A stretch of 64,000 bases of DNA from positions 242,404 through 306,403 of the forward strand of contig NZ_LVJI01000015.1 of assembly GCF_001637225.1 (NCBI RefSeq), read 5' to 3'. This stretch comes from Paenibacillus antarcticus (lineage in GTDB: Bacteria > Bacillota > Bacilli > Paenibacillales > Paenibacillaceae). Shown here one piece after another: positions 36,191 to 46,246 of the stretch (positions are counted from its first letter, which is position 1; every line of letters begins with the position of its first letter). The notes beneath the pieces are model-generated. The model was not told the origin of the DNA. It did not search any database and saw nothing but the letters and a program-made list of their open reading frames with translations. Position numbers and translations under genes: made by a program.

Positions 36191-37201
36191 TCATTTAGAA
36201 TAAATCTTCACATGACTCGAACCTCGCACAACAAGTTCACTCGTCAATTTATGAACAGTACCTTGTTCTTTCTTTTGAATCAAGCGAACCAAGTGATTAA
36301 TCGCTTGAATACCCTGTTTAGCGATTTGATTTCTCACAGTAGTTAGTGGTGGTGTATAATACTGGGCGATATCTATATCATCAAACCCCATAACGCTAAT
36401 ATCGAGTGGTACTTCATAACCATGTGTTTTTAAAGCCTGAATACATCCAATTGCACTCAAATCATTTCCTGCTAAGAAAGCATCAGGTACTTTGTCAGGA
36501 TGTAAGTGTAGAAAGGATTTCACAGCATTATAGGTACTCTCTTCCTCAAAATAACCTTGTATAATATAATCTTCATTTATCGGAAGCTGATAATGACGCA
36601 GTGCTGCTAGGTATCCTTCTTTGCGCTCCACACTATCAAACATCGTATCTACACCAGATATATAGACGATTTTCTTGTGTCCCAAACTTATTAAATACTT
36701 GGTTGCTTCGTAACTAGCCACATAGGAATCAAATATCACACTCCCCATGGTTTCATTCTGAAGGACCCTATCTAGGAAAACGGCCTTAATCTTCTCCTGT
36801 TGCATGGCACTAATGTCTTCTTCATCTATTCTCAGCTCTTCGTATATAATTGCGCCATCTACACGCCGACCTAGAATATTACTCATAATGACCTGTCTAT
36901 CTTTCGTAATAAATACATTCAGTCCATAACCTAATCGATCACACTCACGTGACATGGATTCAACTAGCTTATAAAAATATGGACCCGATACACTGGTTGT
37001 GAAAAAACCTAGCATTTTGGTTTTACCGGACCTTAACTGCTTGCCGTTTAAATTTGGAACGTAATTTAATTGTTTTGCAACCTTCAGAACATGTGATTTT
37101 GTCACTGGGCTCAATACATCCACGTCATTTAATGCGTTAGAGACCGTAGAAATGGAGACACCTGCTGCTCTAGCCACATCTTTAATTGTTATTTTTGTCA
37201 T
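36191..37201 (-). CDS. LacI-family transcriptional regulator
   Basis: ATG 37201 (MTKITIKDVARAAGVSISTV) is the family start and has AAAGGA upstream; the longer open frame is not needed. The 336-residue protein has the LacI helix-turn-helix and hinge (residues 1-55, LNDVDVLSPVTKSHVLKVAK) and a sugar-binding periplasmic-type domain (~60-330, VSVMGFDDIDIAQYYTPPLT). It is the first gene before the LplBC-lipoprotein-GH30 unit and the two identical palindromes flanking it suggest autoregulation plus control of that unit. Confidence 0.93.
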   Translation of the reverse strand: MTKITIKDVARAAGVSISTVSNALNDVDVLSPVTKSHVLKVAKQLNYVPNLNGKQLRSGKTKMLGFFTTSVSGPYFYKLVESMSRECDRLGYGLNVFITKDRQVIMSNILGRRVDGAIIYEELRIDEEDISAMQQEKIKAVFLDRVLQNETMGSVIFDSYVASYEATKYLISLGHKKIVYISGVDTMFDSVERKEGYLAALRHYQLPINEDYIIQGYFEEESTYNAVKSFLHLHPDKVPDAFLAGNDLSAIGCIQALKTHGYEVPLDISVMGFDDIDIAQYYTPPLTTVRNQIAKQGIQAINHLVRLIQKKEQGTVHKLTSELVVRGSSHVKIYSK

Positions 37202-37221
37202 ATTTAGTAGTCCTTTGCTAA

Positions 37222-37235
37222 TGAATACGTTTTCA
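37222..37235. promoter_or_regulatory. cre-like site before the LacI gene
   Basis: TGAATACGTTTTCA matches 13 of 14 positions of TGWAANCGNTNWCA and is itself nearly palindromic. It lies 20 bp upstream of the start codon, where CcpA binding would block transcription. Confidence 0.55.
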
Positions 37236-37251
37236 TAAATTAAAAATAACA

Positions 37252-37265
37252 TAAAAACGTTTTTA
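37252..37265. promoter_or_regulatory. LacI-type operator upstream of its own gene
   Basis: TAAAAACGTTTTTA, a perfect palindrome identical to the core of the operator at 36114-36129. It is in the divergent region shared with the FG-GAP-like gene at 37400. Confidence 0.7.
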
Positions 37266-37399
37266 ATACAATGCCTTTTCAATTTATGTTTTATATATCC
37301 TTCTTAAAAGAAACATCAGATTAATTATTAAATACATCACGTAATGACTTATCAAATCATAAAGTATGGGTAACTACCTATTTCGAAGGAGAAGATTTC

Positions 37400-38167
37400 A
37401 TGAACCAACATACGTATGTCACCCTCCCCAATTATATAAGTCGATCAGAACATACAGTCAACAAAGAACTGATTATCGATCATGCAAGTGCGGATGTAAC
37501 TGGTGATCGTATCCCTGATCAAGTATGGCTAACAGGGTATAAACAAGATAATGATAGTCCTTATATTACTGGGATATCCCTCGCCATCAAAGATGGTGCC
37601 ACCTCCAACTTTTATCGCATTAAGCTACACGAGAACTCCGGGTATAATCCACGTCTGTTTCTAGGAGACTTTACAGGGGACGGGACTGCAGATATATTAG
37701 TAACGATCGACAGTGGAGGATCAGGAGCCACTACGTTTGATTATTTGTATAGCTTTGTTCAAGGAAAACCACAACTCCTGTTCAGTTCCGACGTATATAA
37801 TGACTATTGGAAGTATAACGTATCCTATTTAGATGGCTATCGACTGCAATTAACCAACAGCAATACTGAACAAGTATATACGCTAGACATCACTTCTCGT
37901 GGTAAAGCCTATTTGGATGAGATCTATAACCCTGATGGGACGTTGAAGGCGCCTATTGAGGGGTGGGTAGACCCACTCAGCGGCCTATATCCAGTTGATT
38001 TCGACCAAGACGGGGTTTATGAGTTAATGGCATTTCAAGGCGTAAGCGGACTGTATCATGCGGACAGATTTGGATATGTTCAGAATGTTCTGAAATGGCA
38101 GAACAATGGATGGTCGCTAATGAATCAATGGTTTGCAGTCTACGGCGCTCCCATTCAACCCTCGTAA
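37400..38167 (+). CDS. FG-GAP/VCBS-like repeat protein
   Basis: A 255-residue protein without a signal peptide. Three calcium-loop-like repeats are visible: DVTGDRIPDQVWL (~32), DFTGDGTADILVT (~93) and DFDQDGVYELMAF (~200), each followed by a beta strand, as in FG-GAP/VCBS propeller blades. GAAGGAG precedes the ATG. Similar stand-alone proteins are common in spore-forming Bacilli as I recall; a link with the spore surface is possible but not shown here. Function unknown. Confidence 0.65.
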   Translation: MNQHTYVTLPNYISRSEHTVNKELIIDHASADVTGDRIPDQVWLTGYKQDNDSPYITGISLAIKDGATSNFYRIKLHENSGYNPRLFLGDFTGDGTADILVTIDSGGSGATTFDYLYSFVQGKPQLLFSSDVYNDYWKYNVSYLDGYRLQLTNSNTEQVYTLDITSRGKAYLDEIYNPDGTLKAPIEGWVDPLSGLYPVDFDQDGVYELMAFQGVSGLYHADRFGYVQNVLKWQNNGWSLMNQWFAVYGAPIQPS

Positions 38168-38196
38168 GAAATCATAAACTCATCCAATAATAAGAA

Positions 38197-38230
38197 ATGA
38201 GGAACCTTAATTCCAAGGTTCCTCATTTTC
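38197..38230. terminator. Bidirectional terminator
   Basis: ATGAGGAACCTT / AAGGTTCCTCAT, 12 bp perfect, T-rich on both sides, between convergent genes. Confidence 0.8.
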
Positions 38231-38238
38231 TCTTTGTT

Positions 38239-39696
38239 TTAATAGTCTATTGTTACGGGCAAGCCCATTTTATCTATAATGATCTGACTTTCCTTATTCA
38301 GACCCACGATTTTGACTTTCTTACCTAACTGCTCATATTTAGCAATTACTTTCAATATCCCTGCTACAGCTGATTGATCCCATATCTGTGAATTACTGAA
38401 ATCAATCTTAATGTTATCAGGATCACTAACATAGTTAAATAAACCGATAAAGTGAGTCGTCGTTCCAAAGAACATCTGTCCTCTTACCTTATATTCTTTA
38501 TGCCCATCTTGTCCGATCCATTCTTCCGACCTGATCTTTCCCATCTTCCAAGCGAAGAATAGAGCACTCAACAACACGCCCGCTATAACACCATAAGAAA
38601 GATTATGTGTCCAGACCACAATAATTACCGTTATGATCATAACCAAAGCGTCCGTACGGGGAATCTGATTTAGCTCTCTTATTGAATCCCAATTAAAAGT
38701 ACCTATACAAACCATGATCATCACTCCAACAAGTGCAGCCATTGGAATCTTTGTAACGATAGGTCCCAGAACAATGATAAGAAATAATAAGAATACACCC
38801 GATACTAATGTTGATAAGCGTTTTCTACCACCTGATCTAACGTTAATGACAGATTGTCCTATCATAGCACACCCCGCCATCCCTCCGAAGAATCCATTTA
38901 CAACATTAGCAATACCCTGCCCTCTAACTTCTTTATTCTTATCGCTCCCCGTATTGGTCATCTCATCTAAAACTGTTGCGGTTAATAGCGATTCAAGTAT
39001 CCCTACAACGGCTAATGAGAAGGAATACGGCAAGATGATAAGTAAAGTATCGATTGAGAATAACACTTGTGGAATGTGTAGAAATGGCAATGTACTCGTA
39101 ATGGCCCCCATATCCCCTACTGTATTAATGTTCAGCCCCATCGTAATGGAAATTATGGAAACCACGATAATAGCAACTAGCGCTGAAGGGATAGCATTTG
39201 TGAATAGAGGGAGAACATAAATAATAGCAAGTGTCAGAGCTACCATTGCATACATCACCCATGACTGACCTTTGAATTGTGTCCATTGAGCTATAAACAC
39301 AAGAATCGCTAACGCATTCACGAAACCATTCATGACTGAATGCGGTATGAAGCTAATCAATTGTCCTATTTTTAATATGCCCATGACATATTGTATGATG
39401 CCTGTAAGTATCGTTGCAGCAAACAAATACTCTATTCCATGCTCTTTGACCAACGTCACCATGAGTAGAGCCATTGCACCCGTAGCTGCCGAGATCATAG
39501 CAGGTCTTCCACCCACAATCGAAATAATAACAGCCATACAGAACGAAGCATACAGACCTACCATGGGACTCACACCTGCAATAATTGAGAACGCAATTGA
39601 TTCCGGAATCAGCGCCAAAGCAACCGTCATTCCCGATAATATATCGCGTCGAGTATTACCAAGCCAAGTAGATCTATTCAATTGTAAACTTTCCAA
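38239..39696 (-). CDS. SulP-family inorganic anion transporter with STAS domain
   Basis: The 485-residue protein has 10-12 hydrophobic spans with the SLC26/SulP start DILSGMTVALALIPESIAFS and the GIANVVNGFFGGMAGCAMIG motif, then a C-terminal STAS domain (about 395-480, IKIDFSNSQIWDQSAVAGIL). Likely imports sulfate, bicarbonate or another small anion; the substrate cannot be told from sequence. Monocistronic, terminators on both sides. Confidence 0.93.
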   Translation of the reverse strand: MESLQLNRSTWLGNTRRDILSGMTVALALIPESIAFSIIAGVSPMVGLYASFCMAVIISIVGGRPAMISAATGAMALLMVTLVKEHGIEYLFAATILTGIIQYVMGILKIGQLISFIPHSVMNGFVNALAILVFIAQWTQFKGQSWVMYAMVALTLAIIYVLPLFTNAIPSALVAIIVVSIISITMGLNINTVGDMGAITSTLPFLHIPQVLFSIDTLLIILPYSFSLAVVGILESLLTATVLDEMTNTGSDKNKEVRGQGIANVVNGFFGGMAGCAMIGQSVINVRSGGRKRLSTLVSGVFLLFLIIVLGPIVTKIPMAALVGVMIMVCIGTFNWDSIRELNQIPRTDALVMIITVIIVVWTHNLSYGVIAGVLLSALFFAWKMGKIRSEEWIGQDGHKEYKVRGQMFFGTTTHFIGLFNYVSDPDNIKIDFSNSQIWDQSAVAGILKVIAKYEQLGKKVKIVGLNKESQIIIDKMGLPVTIDY

Positions 39697-39770
39697 ATTT
39701 GTGTCCTCCCAGATCTATGTTAAAAGTATAACTTCCATTATATTTAACTTTTGTTCATATTTAGACAAAT

Positions 39771-39801
39771 AAAAAAACCCTTGATGCACAAGGGTTTTTT
39801 T
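39771..39801 (-). terminator. Terminator of the tRNA-fMet/tRNA-Ile2 unit
   Basis: AAAAAAACCCTTG / CAAGGGTTTTTTT hairpin 5 bp past the tRNA-Ile2 3' end; T7 run on the minus strand. Confidence 0.85.
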
Positions 39802-39805
39802 GAAG

Positions 39806-39879
39806 TGGGCCCTGAGGGACTCGAACCCCCGACCAATCGGTTATGAGCCGACCGCTCTAACCAACTGAGCTAAGGGCCC
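39806..39879 (-). tRNA. tRNA-Ile2 (anticodon CAT, lysidine type)
   Basis: Acceptor GGGCCCT/AGGGCCC, D-arm TTAGCTCAGTTGGTTAGAGC, anticodon loop CTCATAA, T-arm GGTTCGAGTCC. The anticodon CAT would read AUG, but the D-arm and CGGCTCATAACCG anticodon arm resemble the bacterial tRNA-Ile2 whose C34 is turned to lysidine by TilS. Elongator tRNA-Met is the alternative. Confidence 0.75.
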
Positions 39880-39918
39880 TAAATAATTATGTAAACCACA
39901 TTTGAATAATGGCAGTTT

Positions 39919-39998
<80 letters not shown>

Positions 39999-40032
39999 TC
40001 AGTAAAATATTTTTTTAACAGCGACAAGATAT

Positions 40033-40062
40033 AATATACAACACTTACTGCCCTCACGTCAA
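40033..40062 (-). promoter_or_regulatory. Sigma-A promoter of the tRNA pair
   Basis: TTGACG (40057-40062) and TATATT (40033-40038) on the minus strand, spacer 18 bp. Confidence 0.65.
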
Positions 40063-40072
40063 GCTTTTTTAT

Positions 40073-40237
40073 TCAAGGAATAAATCGGACGCCATATCGC
40101 CCTTTACGAGAACGGAAAATTTCTACTGAATGAGGTTCTTTATAACCATAAATCCATCCATCCTGCTCTAGTCTTTTCGCAAGACTGCCCGCTTGAAATT
40201 CACTTCTATAAAGTTTGCCAAAGTACACCCACTTCAT
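40073..40237 (-). CDS. Small hypothetical protein (54 aa)
   Basis: MKWVYFGKLYRSEFQAGSLA continues to FRSRKGRYGVRFIP. GGGAAG lies 6 bp before ATG 40237. The peptide is basic and aromatic-rich, with a predicted beta-alpha-beta pattern, and contains no membrane span. I do not recognise it. The reading frame, ribosome-binding site and tidy fit between tRNA promoter and pyr terminator support a real gene. Confidence 0.55.
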   Translation of the reverse strand: MKWVYFGKLYRSEFQAGSLAKRLEQDGWIYGYKEPHSVEIFRSRKGRYGVRFIP

Positions 40238-40341
40238 TGCACTTCCCTCTCTTCCATGAGCTATAAATGATGACGAAGGTATTATTACCTACTTCATCTG
40301 GAAGCATACACCTTCTAGTATAATGAACACATACGACGAAC

Positions 40342-40381
40342 AAAAAGAACTTGCCACCTCATATGAGGAGAACAAGTTCTA
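40342..40381 (-). terminator. Terminator of the pyr operon
   Basis: AGAACTTG / CAAGTTCT with an inner CCTCAT/ATGAGG stem; TTTTTG on the minus strand. Confidence 0.75.
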
Positions 40382-40409
40382 CTGCCATAATTGTAATGAA
40401 TAATAATAT

Positions 40410-41051
40410 TTATACTCCGAAGGCTGAAGGATCTTCTCTCCATGCCTTCAAAGACGCCATATCACTTGATTCAATCTTCCCCTGTTCAAGAGCCACTTCC
40501 ATCAATGTACCATAGTTAGATAAGCTCTGAAGCGGAATACCAGCCTCTGCAAATGCATTGACTGCCTTGTCCAACTGATAACTAAATATTGCAAGAACAG
40601 CTAGAGGCTGTCCCCCTGCTTCCTTAACAGCTAATGCAGCCTTCAGTGAACTTCCTCCAGTAGAGATCAAATCCTCAATGACAACGACTTTCTGACCAGG
40701 CTTAATCAGACCTTCGATCTGATTCTGTTTACCATGCCCCTTAGCCTTGTCACGAATGTATGCCATAGGTAAATTTAACTTCTGTGCTACCCAAGCAGCA
40801 TGTGGGATACCTGCTGTTGCTGTACCAGCTATAACTTCAGCATCTGGATAAGTCTCACGAATAACAGCTGCAAACGACTCAGCGATATATTCACGAACTT
40901 CTGGATATGACATCGTTAAGCGATTGTCACAGTAAATAGGTGACTTTATACCTGATGTCCAGGTAAAAGGTTGTTTCGGACTTAAAGCTACCGCTTCAAT
41001 TTGAAGCAAATAACTTGCAATGGCTCCTGGAATTTCTGTCAATTTACTCAA
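40410..41051 (-). CDS. pyrE: Orotate phosphoribosyltransferase
   Basis: A 213-residue type I phosphoribosyltransferase with the PRPP motif [18 protein letters not shown] (about residues 121-138) and the orotate-binding [14 protein letters not shown] and [15 protein letters not shown] segments. It makes OMP from orotate and PRPP. Last gene of the operon, overlapping the end of pyrF by 8 bp. Confidence 0.96.
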   Translation of the reverse strand: MSKLTEIPGAIASYLLQIEAVALSPKQPFTWTSGIKSPIYCDNRLTMSYPEVREYIAESFAAVIRETYPDAEVIAGTATAGIPHAAWVAQKLNLPMAYIRDKAKGHGKQNQIEGLIKPGQKVVVIEDLISTGGSSLKAALAVKEAGGQPLAVLAIFSYQLDKAVNAFAEAGIPLQSLSNYGTLMEVALEQGKIESSDMASLKAWREDPSAFGV

Positions 41052-41784
41052 CGTTCATCATCTCCTCAATTATCTGTTCTGCTATTTCTCTTGGGTTGCT
41101 AGCCGCAGTAATCGGACGTCCTACAACAATATAGTGACTCCCCTGTTGAATAGCTTCTCCTGGTGTCAATACTCTAGATTGATCTCCGATCTGACTGCCC
41201 GTTGGACGAATTCCTGGTGTTACCGTTATAAAGTCTCTACCGCATGCCGCACCAATCGAAGGTACCTCTTGTGCAGAGGCTACAACACCATCAAGACCAG
41301 CTGAAGCAGCTAACTTCGCATATCTGACTACCGCGTCTTCAATGTTACCTTGTACACCAATCTGCTCATTTAAAACAGACTGACTTGTACTTGTTAACTG
41401 TGTAACAGCAATGATAATAGGTTTTGATAATGATGTATCGCTAGCTAATGCATTATTCATACCTTCATAAGCTGCCTGCATCATTTGTGTACCACCTGCA
41501 GCATGAACATTAAACATATCCACGCCCAGACGAGTGATACTCTCTGCACCACCCTTAACGGTATTGGGAATATCATGCATTTTCAAATCTAGGAATACCG
41601 AGTAACCCTTAGCCTTTAAATCCCGCACAAAGTCCGGGCCTGCAGCATAAAAGAGCTGCATCCCGACCTTCAAATAACAAGGTATTCCTTGCAATTGTTC
41701 CACTAAGTCGGATGCCTGAGTAGCATCTGGATAATCCAGCGCTACGATCAGACGACCTGCCATGTTCTTATATTCTATATTCAT
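41044..41784 (-). CDS. pyrF: Orotidine 5'-phosphate decarboxylase
   Basis: The 246-residue TIM barrel has LIVALDYPD at the start, the catalytic [16 protein letters not shown] (Asp-Lys-x-x-Asp at about 67-75) and the C-terminal phosphate loop VTPGIRP plus VVGRPIT. It converts OMP to UMP. The first of two nearby ATGs is used, as AGGG lies upstream. The 17-bp gap to carB leaves no room for pyrK/pyrD, which follow carB in Bacillus subtilis. Confidence 0.96.
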   Translation of the reverse strand: MNIEYKNMAGRLIVALDYPDATQASDLVEQLQGIPCYLKVGMQLFYAAGPDFVRDLKAKGYSVFLDLKMHDIPNTVKGGAESITRLGVDMFNVHAAGGTQMMQAAYEGMNNALASDTSLSKPIIIAVTQLTSTSQSVLNEQIGVQGNIEDAVVRYAKLAASAGLDGVVASAQEVPSIGAACGRDFITVTPGIRPTGSQIGDQSRVLTPGEAIQQGSHYIVVGRPITAASNPREIAEQIIEEMMNVE

Positions 41785-41801
41785 ATTCCCTAGCCCCCTA
41801 A

Positions 41802-44800
41802 TTACTCCATAAATGCCGGCATCGCTTGGGATGAGAAATTAATGGTATCTAACATGATGAGTAATGCTCTTACCGTATCGAGAGACGTCATACATACGAT
41901 ACCGTTCTCTACAGCTTCACGGCGAATTCTGAATCCATCACGTTGTGGCATTTTACCCTTGGTGAGCGTGTTAAATACAAACTGTGCTTCTCCATTACGG
42001 ATCAGATCAAGGATATTTGGTGTTCCTTCACTCAGCTTTGAAACGGTTGTTACATCAAGACCCGCTTCATTCAGAGCTTCTGCCGTTCCACCTGTTGCAT
42101 ATATTTTATAGCCTAATCTCTTAAATCCAGTTAGAAGCTCTACCGCTTCGGCCTTATCTTTATCAGCGACTGTTGCAATGATTGCACCCGTTGAAGGTAT
42201 TTTCATACCCGCTCCGATCAATCCTTTGAATAGTGCCTTAGCATATTGAAGATCACGGCCCATAACTTCACCTGTTGATTTCATCTCAGGTCCAAGCGTC
42301 GTATCTACACTACGTAGTTTAGCAAAGGAGAATACCGGTACTTTAACCGATACATACTTGCTTTCAGGCCATAGACCCTCTTGATAACCAAGATCTTTCA
42401 GTTTCTTACCTAGAATCGCTTGCATCGCTAGGTTTGCCATCGGGATCGTCGTTACTTTACTCAAGAAAGGTACTGTGCGTGATGAACGTGGGTTAACTTC
42501 AATGACATAGACTTCGTCTTTGTAGATAACAAACTGAATATTCACTAGACCGATTGTCTTAAGCTCTTTGGCTACCTTAATGGTGATGTTAACAATTTTC
42601 TCTTTAAGATGATCTGCTAGATGTTGCGGAGGATACACTGCGATCGAATCCCCTGAGTGAACACCAGCGCGTTCAATATGTTCCATGATACCCGGGATGA
42701 TGACTGTCTCCCCGTCACAGATAGCATCGACTTCCACTTCTTTACCAAGCATATAGCTATCAATCAGTACTGGATGTTCTGGATTAATCTCCACAGCATA
42801 TTTCATATAGTTAAGTAACTCTTCATCTGAATATACAATTTCCATTGCACGTCCACCCAAGACATAAGAAGGGCGTACCAATACCGGATAACCGATTTTT
42901 TGAGCCGTCTCAACCGCATCATCAACAGAAGTAACTGTTTTACCGTTTGGTTGCGGAATGTTAAGACGGGATAATAGCGCTTCGAACTTCTTACGATCTT
43001 CCGCTTCATCAATACTTGCTAGACTCGTACCCAAGATATTAACACCTTGTGCACTTAGAGGACCTGCTAGATTAATAGCCGTCTGGCCTCCGAATTGAAC
43101 GATAACACCAATTGGTTTCTCCTGTTCAATAACATTCATAACATCTTCGAAGAATAGAGGTTCGAAGTACAAGCGATCTGAAATACTAAAGTCAGTGGAT
43201 ACTGTTTCTGGGTTGTTATTAATGATAACAGCCTCATAGCCAGCCTTCTGTATAGCCCATACCGCATGAACAGTTGAATAATCGAACTCAATACCCTGTC
43301 CAATTCGAATTGGACCTGATCCTAATACAAGAATCTTTTCCTTCGTGGTCTGAATAACTTCATTTTCTGTTTCGTAAGTCGAGTAATAGTATGGTGTCAC
43401 AGCTTCAAATTCTGCTGCACATGTATCAACCATTTTGTATACCGGACGAAGATTATGATTCAATCTGAATTCACGCACTTCTGCCTCAGATGTATGAGTG
43501 TTTGTTAATACATTCTGTTTGCGAATTTCCGCAATGGATCTATCCGTAAACCCTAGTCTCTTCGCTTGATACAACATTTCATAAGAAAGTGTTTCTTCTT
43601 CTTGAATACGTGTCTCGAACTTAATGATACCTTCAAGTTTATCAAGGAACCACCAATCGACTTGAGTTAGATCTTGAATTTGTTGTAATGTGTACCCGCG
43701 ACGGAAAGCCTCAGCAATCAAGAAGATACGCTCATCATCCGGTTTCACAAGACGCTCATTAAGAACCTCTTCACTTAATAGTTCTGCCCCTTTAAGTTCG
43801 AAACGGTGAACACCGATTTCTAGTGAACGGATCGCTTTATGCATGGATTCTTCAAAGGTACGACCGATAGCCATAACTTCTCCAGTTGCTTTCATTTGCG
43901 TTCCTAACTTACGGTTAGCATGTATGAATTTATCAAAAGGCCAGCGTGGAATTTTACTTACGATATAATCTAATGCTGGTTCGAAACAAGCATATGTTTG
44001 TCCTGTTACAGGATTCGTAATTTCATCTAGCGTGTAACCCATAGCGATCTTAGCTGCCATTTTAGCAATAGGATAACCTGTCGCTTTGGAAGCAAGTGCA
44101 GATGAACGACTTACACGAGGATTTACTTCAATAACATAATATTGATAACTTTGTGGGTCCAGTGCATACTGCACGTTACAGCCACCTTCAATATTCAATG
44201 CACGGATTATTTTGAGAGAAGCTGATCTAAGCATTTGATATTCACGATCTGACAACGTCTGGCTAGGTGCAACAACGATACTGTCACCTGTATGTACGCC
44301 TACAGGATCAAAGTTCTCCATGTTACACACAACGATACAGTTATCGTTTGCGTCACGCATAACTTCGTACTCAACTTCCTTGAGTCCAGCAATACTCTTC
44401 TCGATAAGACATTGACCAATCGGACTATAACGAATTCCGGATACAACAGTCTCACGAAGTTCCTCTTCTGTTGCACAGATTCCTCCACCTGTTCCCCCAA
44501 GTGTATAAGCCGGACGTACAATCAATGGATAACCAACCTCATTAGCGAACGCGAGCGCTCCTTCTAATGATGTCACAATATCGCTATCTGGCACGGGTTG
44601 ATCAAGCTCACGCATTAAATCTCTAAATAGATCACGATCTTCCGCCTTCTCGATAGAATCAAGTTGTGTTCCAAGCAGCTTCACATTCTCCTGTTCAAGA
44701 ATTCCTGCACGTGCAAGTTCCACAGCCATGTTCAGACCTGTCTGTCCACCTAGCGTTGGAAGTAGTCCATCTGGACGTTCCTGACGAATGATTTGTGTTA

Positions 44801-45020
44801 CAAACTCCAAAGTGATTGGTTCAATGTATACTTTATCTGCGATATTCGTATCGGTCATGATCGTAGCAGGGTTACTATTGATTAGGATGACCTCAATACC
44901 TTCCTCTTTCAAAGCCTGGCATGCTTGTGTACCTGCATAGTCAAATTCAGCTGCTTGACCGATAACGATCGGACCGGATCCGATAACTAGTATTTTCTTT
45001 AATTCAGTATTTTTAGGCAT
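41802..45020 (-). CDS. carB: Carbamoyl-phosphate synthase large subunit
   Basis: A full-length 1072-residue protein with two homologous ATP-grasp halves ([20 protein letters not shown] at the start and [20 protein letters not shown] at about 556), [13 protein letters not shown] and [13 protein letters not shown] loops, and a C-terminal MGS-like allosteric domain (about 940-1070). It makes carbamoyl phosphate from bicarbonate, ATP and ammonia passed from CarA. Start overlaps the carA stop by 8 bp. Confidence 0.97.
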   Translation of the reverse strand: MPKNTELKKILVIGSGPIVIGQAAEFDYAGTQACQALKEEGIEVILINSNPATIMTDTNIADKVYIEPITLEFVTQIIRQERPDGLLPTLGGQTGLNMAVELARAGILEQENVKLLGTQLDSIEKAEDRDLFRDLMRELDQPVPDSDIVTSLEGALAFANEVGYPLIVRPAYTLGGTGGGICATEEELRETVVSGIRYSPIGQCLIEKSIAGLKEVEYEVMRDANDNCIVVCNMENFDPVGVHTGDSIVVAPSQTLSDREYQMLRSASLKIIRALNIEGGCNVQYALDPQSYQYYVIEVNPRVSRSSALASKATGYPIAKMAAKIAMGYTLDEITNPVTGQTYACFEPALDYIVSKIPRWPFDKFIHANRKLGTQMKATGEVMAIGRTFEESMHKAIRSLEIGVHRFELKGAELLSEEVLNERLVKPDDERIFLIAEAFRRGYTLQQIQDLTQVDWWFLDKLEGIIKFETRIQEEETLSYEMLYQAKRLGFTDRSIAEIRKQNVLTNTHTSEAEVREFRLNHNLRPVYKMVDTCAAEFEAVTPYYYSTYETENEVIQTTKEKILVLGSGPIRIGQGIEFDYSTVHAVWAIQKAGYEAVIINNNPETVSTDFSISDRLYFEPLFFEDVMNVIEQEKPIGVIVQFGGQTAINLAGPLSAQGVNILGTSLASIDEAEDRKKFEALLSRLNIPQPNGKTVTSVDDAVETAQKIGYPVLVRPSYVLGGRAMEIVYSDEELLNYMKYAVEINPEHPVLIDSYMLGKEVEVDAICDGETVIIPGIMEHIERAGVHSGDSIAVYPPQHLADHLKEKIVNITIKVAKELKTIGLVNIQFVIYKDEVYVIEVNPRSSRTVPFLSKVTTIPMANLAMQAILGKKLKDLGYQEGLWPESKYVSVKVPVFSFAKLRSVDTTLGPEMKSTGEVMGRDLQYAKALFKGLIGAGMKIPSTGAIIATVADKDKAEAVELLTGFKRLGYKIYATGGTAEALNEAGLDVTTVSKLSEGTPNILDLIRNGEAQFVFNTLTKGKMPQRDGFRIRREAVENGIVCMTSLDTVRALLIMLDTINFSSQAMPAFME

Positions 45021-46152
45021 TTTGTAGTGCTCCTTTCACAGCTGCGGCTAATTCGGCTTGACGCGGTTTAGCAGGGTGTTTGATTTTGTGATCCGCAATC
45101 ATTTGTAGAAATTGATCGAATAAGTAGCTGCTATCCTGAGGTCCAGGTGCTGCTTCTGGATGGTATTGTACTGAGAATGCTGGGTAATTCTTATGTTTCA
45201 AACCTTCAACGGTTTTATCATTGTTGTTAATATGTGTTACTTCTAAATCAGTATTTCGGATAGAGTCCTCATTTACTGTGTAACCATGATTCTGAGATGT
45301 AATATAGCAACGATTGGTTGCTAACTCTTTCACTGGATGGTTTCCACCGCGGTGTCCGAATTTCAGTCTCTCTGAATCTGCACCACATGCTAAAGCGAAC
45401 AGTTGATGTCCAAGGCAAATACCGAACATCGGATACTCCCCGAGCAATTCTGAGACCATAGATACTGCGTGTGGAACATCTTTCGGGTCCCCAGGGCCAT
45501 TGGACAACAGAATGCCATCTGGACGTAAGTGACGGATTTGTTCAGCCGTTGTATCTTGTGGTACAACAACGACATCGCATCCACGATTAGAAAGTTCACG
45601 TAGAATTCCACTCTTCGCGCCGAAATCTACAAGTACGATCCGTTCCTTTGAACCAGGACTATTATACGTATATTTCGTAGAAGTGCGAGCAACTTGATCT
45701 CTCATCATTTCGCTAACCACTAATCTTTCTTGCAACTCTTCTACAGATGCCGCTGAAGTCGTTAGAATCCCCTTCATCGTTCCATGGTGGCGAATAATGC
45801 GAGTTAACATACGTGTGTCGATCTCACTAATACCAACGATACCATGTTCTTTCAACAACTGATCAAGACTGTACTCGGCACGCCAGTTACTTGGAACTGG
45901 TTCATGACGACGAACAACAAACCCATGTATAAATGGAGCAACAGATTCGAAATCATCACGTGTAATTCCGTAGTTACCGATCAATGGTTGCGTCATCGTT
46001 ACAATTTGTCCGCAGTAGGATGGATCAGACAATACCTCTTGATATCCTGTAATTCCTGTATTAAATACTACCTCACCTGTTGATTCCCCATCAGCACCAA
46101 ATGCCAACCCTGTAAACAGGGTACCGTTCTCCAATAACAATCTTGCCTGCAT
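45013..46152 (-). CDS. carA: Carbamoyl-phosphate synthase small subunit (glutaminase)
   Basis: The 379-residue class I amidotransferase has the nucleophile Cys in [15 protein letters not shown] (about residue 246) and the His-Glu pair in [11 protein letters not shown] (about 330). N-terminal [20 protein letters not shown] and [20 protein letters not shown] are typical. It supplies ammonia to CarB, which is encoded with an 8-bp overlap. As in other Bacilli this pair is the pyrimidine-specific enzyme by operon context. Confidence 0.97.
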   Translation of the reverse strand: MQARLLLENGTLFTGLAFGADGESTGEVVFNTGITGYQEVLSDPSYCGQIVTMTQPLIGNYGITRDDFESVAPFIHGFVVRRHEPVPSNWRAEYSLDQLLKEHGIVGISEIDTRMLTRIIRHHGTMKGILTTSAASVEELQERLVVSEMMRDQVARTSTKYTYNSPGSKERIVLVDFGAKSGILRELSNRGCDVVVVPQDTTAEQIRHLRPDGILLSNGPGDPKDVPHAVSMVSELLGEYPMFGICLGHQLFALACGADSERLKFGHRGGNHPVKELATNRCYITSQNHGYTVNEDSIRNTDLEVTHINNNDKTVEGLKHKNYPAFSVQYHPEAAPGPQDSSYLFDQFLQMIADHKIKHPAKPRQAELAAAVKGALQNA

Positions 46153-46246
46153 TCTCTTCCACTCCCTCTGTCATGTACTCTTGATCTATATTTGTTTAAT
46201 CTATAATGAAGTAATCAATTATTACTCGGTATAGCGTACCTGCTTC

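Noticed and set aside
39806..39879. Reading the CAT-anticodon tRNA as elongator tRNA-Met
   Set aside because: Arms look closer to tRNA-Ile2; kept as an alternative, since one base pattern read by eye cannot settle it.
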